A stretch of DNA of 19,490 bases from assembly GCA_964370675.1 (NCBI GenBank), contig CAYJKC010000036.1, positions 1 to 19,490 on the forward strand. Direction: 5' to 3'. Below the pieces are notes generated by a model, which made no database searches, was not told the origin of the DNA, and saw nothing but the letters and a program-made list of their open reading frames with translations. How positions within the stretch are numbered: position 1 is the first letter of the stretch; each line of letters starts with the position of its first letter. The translations under genes and the position numbers were made by a program. The DNA comes from CAYJAD01 sp964370675. Lineage in GTDB: Bacteria; Desulfobacterota; Desulfovibrionia; Desulfovibrionales; Desulfovibrionaceae. This document shows, piece after piece, positions 1-6,452 of this stretch.

Positions 1-226
1 TTCTTGCAATTTGCTGAATGGTATATGGTGGTCTTGCCTGTTGCCCATCACGAAAGGTTGTGTCTGTAATAATAGGTCGCTCCACTGTATTTGGGGCAAG
101 TAGTACTCCATCAAATGGAGTGCGACAAATAGATGAATAAGGAAAAAGTTCACGATATAACTGTGGTTTTTCAGGATTTTCCAAAGTTAAAGGGCGAGTA
201 AGATTTTTGGGATATAACAAAGTCAT
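1..226 (-). CDS. HMGL-like / 2-isopropylmalate synthase-homocitrate synthase family enzyme, N-terminal part (cut by window edge)
   Basis: Only the first 75 codons are inside the window. Reading the minus strand from ATG at 226-224 gives MTLLYPKNLTRPLTLENPEK at the N-terminus, with no stop up to base 1. Around residue 53 comes TDTTFRDGQQA, the opening strand of the HMGL-like TIM barrel; the Arg-Asp of the RDG-x-Q motif binds metal and the keto-acid substrate in 2-isopropylmalate, citramalate and homocitrate synthases. A GAGG ribosome site lies 9 nt upstream of the ATG (plus-strand cctc at 236-239). The family condenses an acyl-CoA with a keto acid, but the substrate cannot be told from the N-terminus; the roughly 50-residue lead before the barrel differs from classical LeuA, so this may be a paralogue rather than the leucine-pathway enzyme. 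It is divergent from the PHP gene, with a shared intergenic region of under 200 bases. Confidence 0.8.
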   Translation of the reverse strand, partial: MTLLYPKNLTRPLTLENPEKPQLYRELFPYSSICRTPFDGVLLAPNTVERPIITDTTFRDGQQARPPYTIQQIAR

Positions 227-364
227 TGTGTTTTCCTCATAAAAATGTGGTATACAAAATACAAATTAACAAAGAGCCACTTCTAGCAAAAATTTCTTCA
301 AAGGTCTACAAATTAAAAAGCTCTAGTCCATGATTTTAAACTATTTTTTTACCTCAACTATATT

Positions 365-393
365 TTGTCAATGTCACTTATATTTGTTATATA
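365..393 (+). promoter_or_regulatory. Sigma-70 type promoter for the PHP-U32 gene pair
   Basis: A -35 box TTGTCA (365-370) is separated by exactly 17 bp from a -10 box TATATA (388-393), and the -10 is preceded by TG one base upstream (TGTTATATA, an extended -10). The predicted transcription start is at about 400. This means the ATG at 400 would sit at +1 and supports use of the ATG at 415 instead. Confidence 0.65.
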
Positions 394-414
394 TAAGTCA
401 TGCGGAGCAAAATT

Positions 415-1275
415 ATGCAATATGTTGATTTACACACGCACACCTGTGCTTCAGATGGTAGCGATACCCCCATAGAGCTTGTAAAAAAAGCTGCTGCCCT
501 TAATCTCTTGGCTATTGCCATTACTGACCATGATACACTTGGTGGGCTTGATGAAGCCGTCGCGCAAAGTAAAATCAGTAACATTGAAGTCATTAGGGGT
601 TGTGAGTTATCGGTACATTCTGAATGTGGAGAGTTGCATATACTTGGTTTATGGATTAAAAATCAAGCAAGCGAACTTGAACAAGCTCTTGAAATGTTGC
701 GTGAATATCGCACAGAGCGAAATCGTATTATGGTGCACAGATTACAAAAAATGGGTGTAAACATTAGCTATGATTATGTAACTAGCCTTGCTGGCGGTGA
801 CACTATAGGTCGTCCACATATAGCTGCAGCTCTTATGCAAAAAGGTTATGTATCATCCATTCGCGAAGCTTTTAACAACTATCTCGGTTCCAAGGGCAAG
901 GCCTATGAGGCAAAAAAAGTTTTAAGCATTGATGAAGCTATGCACTTACTAAAGATTTCTAATGCAAGCATTTGTCTTGCCCATCCTGGTTTAGTTGACT
1001 GCTCAGAAAAGTGGCTAGACCACTTACTGCTTTATTTAAAAGGACTTGGTTTATCTGCCATTGAGGCTTATCACAGCTCACACACATCTGCCACAGAAGC
1101 TATGTGTGTAAGATTAGCACATAAACATGACCTAGACCTTAGCGGCGGAAGTGATTATCATGGACTAACCAAACCTGAAATTCATCTAGGTGTGGGCAAA
1201 GGCAATTTGCGCATTACTTCGCATATATTACAAAAACTAAAACAAAGACGCATACAAAACGGTCTTTCATCATAA
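415..1275 (+). CDS. PHP-domain phosphoesterase (RNase AM / YciV / 3',5'-nucleoside bisphosphate phosphatase type)
   Basis: Predicted metal-dependent phosphoesterase of the PHP superfamily (COG0613). Conserved metal-binding motifs appear in the family order: DLHTHTCASDGS at residues 5-16, ITDHDTLGG near 37-45, the Glu of GCELSVHSECGELHILGL near 62, GRPHIAAAL in the inserted domain, CLAHPG near 187-192, IEAYHSSH and finally SGGSDYHG. At 286 aa it is close to E. coli YciV (about 293 aa), which trims 5' ends of small RNAs and also hydrolyses 3',5'-bisphosphonucleotides; that activity is inferred by family. An in-frame ATG at 400 exists, but GGAG at 404-407 lies 7 nt before the ATG at 415 and the predicted transcription start is near 400, so 415 is preferred. 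The U32 gene begins 9 nt after its stop, forming a two-gene operon, probably linked through RNA metabolism. Confidence 0.88.
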   Translation: MQYVDLHTHTCASDGSDTPIELVKKAAALNLLAIAITDHDTLGGLDEAVAQSKISNIEVIRGCELSVHSECGELHILGLWIKNQASELEQALEMLREYRTERNRIMVHRLQKMGVNISYDYVTSLAGGDTIGRPHIAAALMQKGYVSSIREAFNNYLGSKGKAYEAKKVLSIDEAMHLLKISNASICLAHPGLVDCSEKWLDHLLLYLKGLGLSAIEAYHSSHTSATEAMCVRLAHKHDLDLSGGSDYHGLTKPEIHLGVGKGNLRITSHILQKLKQRRIQNGLSS

Positions 1276-1284
1276 TTTATTAAC

Positions 1285-2553
1285 ATGACAAATTTAAATA
1301 AGCATAACATTCCAGAATTACTTGCACCAGCTGGCAGTATGGAGCAAGTTGAATCTGCCATACTTTATGGAGCAAACGCCATATACCTTGGCGGAACTGC
1401 ATCCCTTAGAGCATCTAGGGTCTTTGGTGGTGATACATTAATAAAAGCCAGAGAGCTTACACGCAAAGCCAATGTGCAATTATATTTTTGTTGCAATGCA
1501 TTTCCACGTCAAGGGCAATGGCATAAGGCTATGGAAAATTTAGAAGAAGGTGCAAGGGCAGAAGTAGATGCTTTTATTATTGCCGACCCTGGAGTTTTTA
1601 ATTTAGCAAGAAAACATTTTGCACATATTCCCATACATGTGTCCACCCAAGCCAACACTTGCAATGAAGGCAGTGTGCAATTCTGGCAAGATCAAGGTGC
1701 TAGTCGTGTAAATATGGCACGCGAATTAAGGCACACTGAAATTCGCTCTATCAAAAAAGCCTGTCCTGATATGGAGCTCGAGTGCTTTGTGCATGGCGCG
1801 CAATGCCTTGCTATATCAGGTCAATGCCTACTATCTGCTTGGTTAAATGAACGCCCTGCCAATGAGGGGCAATGCACTCAACCTTGTCGCTTTCAATATA
1901 GACCCATGCCAGAACAAAGCATTATACTTGAAGAATCTATGCGCCCCGGGCATGATTTATGGCAAGTTACTCAAGGAGAAGAAGGATTTTCTGCTGTGTG
2001 GTCACCAGAAGATTTATGCTTACTTTACTTTGTGCCATGGTATGTACGCCAAAATATTAGTGCGCTCAAAATAGAAGGGCGCATGCGTAGCGGAGGTTAT
2101 GTGGCCCATGCTGTAAATGTTTACAGAAGAGCTTTAGACTTATGTGCACAAGGTATTGATAGAAGCTCTTGGCGTATTGCCTACACACAAATGCTGGATG
2201 AACTTGCCCTTGGCGCTGTTCGCGCGCTTGGATCTGGTTTTTTCATGTCCAAGCATCAAATTTTTGTTCCAAAACCTATACGTGGAGCAAAATCTTCAGT
2301 TTTAGCTCGCCTTGAACAAGAAGAAAGCCCTGGGATTTGGCGTGTTAGTGTGCGTAGCAAGTGGGAAAGTAAATTACCCATTCGCCTCATGCTACCCCAT
2401 GCTAAACGCTTAGAGATAGATGCTAAAGATTACAAGATAGAAAATCACAAAAAAATATTGGTAGACACAGTGCATTCTGGCACTGAAGCAAGGTTTTTTT
2501 GCGAAGCTCAAAATTTACAGCCCGGCATCTATATTGAGAGCAAAATTATTTAA
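1285..2553 (+). CDS. U32 family 'peptidase', tRNA/rRNA hydroxylation type (TrhP/YegQ or RlhA-like)
   Basis: 422 aa. The N-terminal (beta/alpha) barrel begins PELLAPAGSMEQVESAI, the usual U32 opening, followed by YGANAIYLGG. The diagnostic block is ECFVHGAQCLAISGQCLLS (about 166-184) and GQCTQPCRF (about 196-203); Cys174, Cys181, Cys197 and Cys201 match the four conserved cysteines taken to bind an iron-sulfur cluster. Although named peptidases, characterised members (TrhP, RlhA, UbiU/UbiV) carry out prephenate- or oxygen-independent hydroxylation; length and architecture fit TrhP/YegQ (5-hydroxyuridine at tRNA position 34) or the shorter core of RlhA, which I cannot separate. No Shine-Dalgarno is visible before the ATG, so translation probably depends on coupling to the PHP gene 9 nt upstream. 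A TAA stop lies inside an AT-only 19-bp palindrome. Confidence 0.85.
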   Translation: MTNLNKHNIPELLAPAGSMEQVESAILYGANAIYLGGTASLRASRVFGGDTLIKARELTRKANVQLYFCCNAFPRQGQWHKAMENLEEGARAEVDAFIIADPGVFNLARKHFAHIPIHVSTQANTCNEGSVQFWQDQGASRVNMARELRHTEIRSIKKACPDMELECFVHGAQCLAISGQCLLSAWLNERPANEGQCTQPCRFQYRPMPEQSIILEESMRPGHDLWQVTQGEEGFSAVWSPEDLCLLYFVPWYVRQNISALKIEGRMRSGGYVAHAVNVYRRALDLCAQGIDRSSWRIAYTQMLDELALGAVRALGSGFFMSKHQIFVPKPIRGAKSSVLARLEQEESPGIWRVSVRSKWESKLPIRLMLPHAKRLEIDAKDYKIENHKKILVDTVHSGTEARFFCEAQNLQPGIYIESKII

Positions 2554-2569
2554 TTATATTATATAATTA
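2551..2569. repeat. 19-bp AT-only palindrome at the end of the U32 gene
   Basis: TAATTATAT, a central T, then ATATAATTA is a perfect inverted repeat spanning the U32 stop codon. It is purely A/T, has no following T-run, and would be thermodynamically weak, so I do not call it a terminator. Confidence 0.5.
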
Positions 2570-2808
2570 TTCAAATAATAATCCTCTATTGCTTTTTATT
2601 GCACATTGTCATAGGGTGCAATCTTATTTGCTTAAATTTAACCCTGTAATGTCAGCTAGTCATTTAAAAAAGCACAAAAAATTTTCAAGCAATTGATGTT
2701 TTCACGCTAAATGACTTGACACAAAAAACATTATTAAAGGGATGAATTTATATATTAAGCCTTTGCATGTGCACAATTGCAATCAGCATGGCAACAAGGA
2801 GAATGTTG
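2570..2808. other. Intergenic stretch before lysS
   Basis: About 240 bases of AT-rich sequence between the U32 gene and the preferred lysS start. A TTGACA hexamer occurs at 2716-2721, but no -10-like box lies 16-18 bp downstream (the nearest, TATATT at 2751-2756, is 29 bp away). No hairpin with a T-run, tRNA fold or T-box-like element was seen. A lysS promoter must lie here, but I cannot place it. Confidence 0.4.
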
Positions 2809-4395
2809 GTGGAATCTCGGGAGCAACAATCAAAGCAAAAGCCCATTAAAATTGCGAGTAAGTCGCCCCATGTGGCGTATTTTACTCCCATGTTGGAAAG
2901 TTTTGCCGCGCGCGATGACCTCAATGAGGTAGTTAAAAATCGTGTGGTAAAGTCTTGCGACCTTTTAGATAAGGAGGTTCCCCTATTTCCCAACGACTAT
3001 AAAAAAGAACATAATGTGGCTGATATCCTTCATAAATATGAAGGCTTAGACGCTCAAGATATTGAAAAAATGGAAAATGTTAAATTTGCCATTGCCGGAC
3101 GCATTATGGCATTGCGCTCCTTTGGCAAAGCCACATTTTTTCATCTTATGGATCAAAGTGGTCGCATGCAATGTTACGCTGTAAAAGCAGACCTTGGCGA
3201 AGATTATGCCACCTTTAAGAAGTTTGATATTGGTGATATTGTAGGTGTTAAGGGTCGCTTGTTTATTACGCAAACTGGTGAACTCACACTATATTGCGAA
3301 TCTGTGCGTTTACTTGCGCGTTCCATGCGTCCTTTACCTGAAAAATATCATGGTTTAAAGGATATGGAAACTCGCTATCGCCAACGCTATGTAGATTTAA
3401 TTGTTACCCCAAGGGCAAGGGATATTTTTCAAAAGCGTAGCCAAATCGTAAAAGAGTTTCGTCATTTTATGGAGGACAGAGGGTTTTTAGAAGTGGAAAC
3501 CCCCATGATGCAACCCATAGCTGGTGGCGCCACAGCAAGACCATTCATTACGCATCACAATGCACTTGATATGCAGCTTTATATGCGCATAGCTCCAGAA
3601 TTATATTTAAAACGCCTTTTAGTGGGTGGTTTAGAAAAAGTTTTTGAAATCAATCGCAACTTCCGTAACGAAGGTATTTCAACGCGCCATAATCCAGAGT
3701 TTACCATGTGTGAATTTTACTGGGCATATGCCACCTATGAACAGCTAATGGATTTAACGGAAGAACTTTATGGTTATTTAGCTGAGAAAGTTTGTGGTAG
3801 TACACATATTACTTATCAAGAACAAGAAATCAATTTAACTCCTGGCACTTGGAAGCGATGTTCATTCTATGATTCTTTAGAAAGTATTGGTGGGCATAGT
3901 CCTGACTTTTATAATGATATAGCAAGAGTTACCAAGTATCTGCGTGACCGAGGCGAAAAGTTACATCAAGGTGAAAGCCTTGTTAAGTTGCAAACGCGCT
4001 TATTTGATTTAGATGTGGAACCAAAGTTAATCCAACCGCACTTTATTTATCATTACCCTACAGAAATTTCACCTCTATCACGTCGCAACGATGAAAATCC
4101 TGACGTAACAGACCGCTTTGAACTTTTCATTAGCGGACGTGAAATGGCTAATGCTTTTTCTGAGCTTAATGATCCTATGGATCAACGTGCACGCTTTGAA
4201 GCCCAAGTGCGCGAAAAAGAAGCAGGGGATGAAGAAGCTTGTTCCATGGATGAAGATTATTTGCGGGCTTTAGAATATGCCATGCCTCCTGCTGCTGGTG
4301 AAGGTATTGGCATTGACAGATTGGTTATGCTCTTAACGGATTGTCATTCTATCCGCGAAGTTATATTATTCCCGCTGCTAAAGCCTGAAGCATAA
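2809..4395 (+). CDS. lysS: Lysyl-tRNA synthetase, class II
   Basis: Charges tRNA-Lys with lysine in the cytoplasm. The order of domains is standard: an N-terminal OB-fold anticodon-binding domain (IAGRIMALRSFGKATFFHL, then GRMQCY), class II motif 1 (GFLEVETPMMQPIAGGATAR), motif 2 (FEINRNFRNEGIS, then HNPEFTMCEFYWAY) and motif 3 (GEGIGIDRLVMLL) near the C-terminus. The start is uncertain. An upstream ATG at 2767 opens the longest frame (542 aa). A GTG at 2809 has AAGGAG at 2796-2801 with 7-nt spacing, the best ribosome site here, and gives 528 aa. An ATG at 2890 starts MLESFAARDDLNEV, where most family members start, and gives 501 aa (E. coli LysS is 505). I chose 2809 on the ribosome site; if correct, the protein carries a 27-residue Lys/Gln-rich extension. 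Confidence 0.95.
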   Translation: MESREQQSKQKPIKIASKSPHVAYFTPMLESFAARDDLNEVVKNRVVKSCDLLDKEVPLFPNDYKKEHNVADILHKYEGLDAQDIEKMENVKFAIAGRIMALRSFGKATFFHLMDQSGRMQCYAVKADLGEDYATFKKFDIGDIVGVKGRLFITQTGELTLYCESVRLLARSMRPLPEKYHGLKDMETRYRQRYVDLIVTPRARDIFQKRSQIVKEFRHFMEDRGFLEVETPMMQPIAGGATARPFITHHNALDMQLYMRIAPELYLKRLLVGGLEKVFEINRNFRNEGISTRHNPEFTMCEFYWAYATYEQLMDLTEELYGYLAEKVCGSTHITYQEQEINLTPGTWKRCSFYDSLESIGGHSPDFYNDIARVTKYLRDRGEKLHQGESLVKLQTRLFDLDVEPKLIQPHFIYHYPTEISPLSRRNDENPDVTDRFELFISGREMANAFSELNDPMDQRARFEAQVREKEAGDEEACSMDEDYLRALEYAMPPAAGEGIGIDRLVMLLTDCHSIREVILFPLLKPEA

Positions 4396-4411
4396 CACTA
4401 ACAATATATAT

Positions 4412-4473
4412 GAAATGGAAATTTTAGCCTTCATATTAATGATAAATTAATGAGGTTAAAATTTTCCCATTTC
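4412..4473 (+). repeat. 62-nt inverted repeat (long stem-loop) between lysS and lolC
   Basis: The left arm starts GAAATGGAAATTTTA (4412-4426) and the right arm ends TAAAATTTTCCCATTTC (4457-4473). The two pair as GAAATGG, a 2-nt bulge, AAATTTTA, a G-T wobble, CC and a looser inner helix towards the loop near 4441-4444. The sequence after it is TTAATTTAG, not a T-run, so it is a poor intrinsic terminator. It sits in the untranslated leader of lolC, whose ATG lacks a Shine-Dalgarno, so a role in mRNA processing or stability is possible (inference). Confidence 0.6.
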
Positions 4474-4498
4474 TTAATTTAGTATTCAATAAAATATA

Positions 4499-5764
4499 AT
4501 GACAAAAACAAAATCACCCTTAGCCTTTGAGCTCTTTATTGCTCTGCGCTATCTTTTTTCTAAGCGTAGGCAAACTTTTATCTACATCATATCCATAATG
4601 TCTATACTTGGCGTTGCTTTAGGGGTTGGCGCATTGGTTGTTGTACTTGGTGTATATAATGGCTTTACCACCGATATTCGTGATAAAATTCTTGGTGCCA
4701 ATGCCCATGCTATTGTCATGTCGTATATACCAGGAACATTAGAAAATTCGCCTAAAGTCATGCAAAGCATTTTAGACACGCCCGGTGTTATTGGCGCAAC
4801 ACCATTTTTATATACTGAAGTTATGCTCTCCTCTCCCAATGGGGTTAAGGGGCTAATTTTACGTGGTATAGATACAAAAAGTGCGCCTCAAGTACTCTCA
4901 ATTCTAAAAAATATGCAAGTGGGCTCTGTGGAAGGACTTAATCAAGATCCAAACTCCAAGGCTGGCAAAATTCCTGGTATTATTATAGGCGCTGAACTTG
5001 CCAAACGCCTGCACCTAACCCTTGATAGCAGGGTTAACTTACTTTCTGCCTCAGGTCAAAAAACTACCGCTGGCTTTGCACCAGCCGTAAAACCATATAA
5101 AGTTGTTGGCATATTTAAGACTGGCATGTTTGAATATGATGCTTCACTAGGTTTTGTTTCGCTAGATGCAGCGCGAACTGTGCTTGGACTACCTCCAAAG
5201 CGTATTTCCGGCATTGAAATTGCCGTAGATGATCTTTATACAGCTGATAAAACAGCAAAACAAGTAGAAGAAAACCTAGGCTCACCTTACTATGTAAGAA
5301 ATTGGATGGAAATGAACGCCAACCTTTTTGCAGCCCTAGAACTTGAAAAAATAGGTATGTTCATACTACTTGCCATGGTTGTACTTATTGGTTCTTTTTC
5401 CATTGTGACAACCTTGGTTATGTTAGTCATGGAAAAAACTCGCGATATTGCAATTCTTATGTCAATGGGTGCCACGCGCAACATGATCAAGCACATATTT
5501 ATGCTCCAAGGAACCATCATAGGTATTGTGGGCACTGCTCTTGGATATGTTCTTGGTATAAGTCTAGCACTTTTGTTAAAACGCTATCAATTTATTAAAC
5601 TACCCAAGGGCGTATACACCATTGACCACCTCCCAGTATTGCTTACTTGGTCTGACACAATACTAGTTGGGGTATGCGCTATGGTTTTATGTTTTTTGGC
5701 AACCATTTATCCAGCACGCCAAGCAGCCAAATTAGAACCAGCGGAGGCTTTGCGCTATGAGTAG
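4499..5764 (+). CDS. lolC: LolC/LolE-family lipoprotein-releasing ABC transporter permease
   Basis: Inner-membrane subunit of the LolCDE complex, which extracts outer-membrane lipoproteins from the inner membrane and hands them to LolA. 421 aa with the family topology: one N-terminal membrane helix (about 25-55, starting FIYIISIMSILGVALGVGAL), a large periplasmic MacB-PCD-like domain (about 60-275), then three C-terminal helices (about 285-312, 330-356, 380-405) and the terminal motif YPARQAAKLEPAEALRYE. The N-terminal FELFIALRYLFSKRRQTF is typical. Only one LolC/E-type permease is present here, so it may form a homodimeric permease rather than a LolC/LolE heterodimer; a second copy elsewhere cannot be excluded. 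No Shine-Dalgarno precedes the ATG. Its last 8 bases overlap lolD. Confidence 0.92.
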   Translation: MTKTKSPLAFELFIALRYLFSKRRQTFIYIISIMSILGVALGVGALVVVLGVYNGFTTDIRDKILGANAHAIVMSYIPGTLENSPKVMQSILDTPGVIGATPFLYTEVMLSSPNGVKGLILRGIDTKSAPQVLSILKNMQVGSVEGLNQDPNSKAGKIPGIIIGAELAKRLHLTLDSRVNLLSASGQKTTAGFAPAVKPYKVVGIFKTGMFEYDASLGFVSLDAARTVLGLPPKRISGIEIAVDDLYTADKTAKQVEENLGSPYYVRNWMEMNANLFAALELEKIGMFILLAMVVLIGSFSIVTTLVMLVMEKTRDIAILMSMGATRNMIKHIFMLQGTIIGIVGTALGYVLGISLALLLKRYQFIKLPKGVYTIDHLPVLLTWSDTILVGVCAMVLCFLATIYPARQAAKLEPAEALRYE

Positions 5765-6452
5765 TGAAAACTCACTTTATGAATTTCAAAGTGTGCATAA
5801 AAACTATATTACCAGTCATGATTCCATTGAAATATTAAATAATATTAATTTATTAATCCATGCTGGCGAATCGCTTTCCATTGTAGGTGCCTCTGGTTCT
5901 GGTAAATCTACGCTTTTACATCTCATGGGTGCTTTAGATATTCCAAGCAAGGGAAAAATTTTTTTTAATGGTGCAGATTTGGGAGAAATGTCTCCCGATG
6001 AAAAAGCTCATTTTCGCAATAAATTCGTAGGCTTTGTATTTCAATTTCACCATCTTTTGCCTGAGTTTTCTACCCTTGAAAACGTGGCAATGCAGGCAAT
6101 TATTAGCGGAATGCCGCATAAGAAGGCTATACAAAAGTCTCAAGAAATGTTAGAAAGGGTTGGTCTAGCTAATAGAATGGATCATAAGGTAACCACTTTG
6201 TCAGGTGGGGAGAGGCAACGCGCTGCTATTGCACGCGCAATCCTTATGCAACCACGTGTATTATTAGCAGATGAACCTACGGGTAATCTTGATACTCAAT
6301 CTGGAACAAAAGTTGGTGAATTGCTTTTGGACTTAAATCGTGAGTTAAACATGACCTTGGTAGTGGTAACACACAATAATGAACTGGCAGTCAGTATGGG
6401 GCGGAGCTTGGAACTTCGTTCGGGAGTTTTGTATGATAAAACATCTGTTTAA
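5757..6452 (+). CDS. lolD: Lipoprotein-releasing system ATP-binding protein LolD
   Basis: ATPase of the LolCDE lipoprotein exporter. 231 aa, the usual size. Walker A is GASGSGKSTLLHLMGALD (about 43-60); the Q-loop is FQFHHLLPEFSTLENV, with the HHLLPEF sequence typical of LolD; the ABC signature is LSGGERQRAAIARAI; Walker B is VLLADEPTGNLD; the switch His is in VVVTHN. The ATG overlaps the lolC stop by 8 nt and is served by GGAGG at 5743-5747 inside lolC, 9 nt upstream. The 3' end overlaps bamA by 20 nt, so the three genes are translationally coupled. Confidence 0.95.
   Translation: MSSENSLYEFQSVHKNYITSHDSIEILNNINLLIHAGESLSIVGASGSGKSTLLHLMGALDIPSKGKIFFNGADLGEMSPDEKAHFRNKFVGFVFQFHHLLPEFSTLENVAMQAIISGMPHKKAIQKSQEMLERVGLANRMDHKVTTLSGGERQRAAIARAILMQPRVLLADEPTGNLDTQSGTKVGELLLDLNRELNMTLVVVTHNNELAVSMGRSLELRSGVLYDKTSV

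Noticed and set aside
2551..2569. Palindrome after the U32 gene as a terminator
   Set aside because: A/T-only stem would be too weak and there is no T-run.
2716..2756. TTGACA as a lysS promoter -35
   Set aside because: No -10-like box occurs at 16-18 bp; the next TATATT is 29 bp away.
4495..4500. TATAAT as a -10 box for lolC
   Set aside because: It overlaps the lolC ATG itself, which would put the transcription start inside the coding region.
6379..6432. Longer N-terminus for bamA from ATG 6379
   Set aside because: It would put 18 residues before the signal peptide, lies within lolD, and the GGGAG site fits the ATG at 6433.
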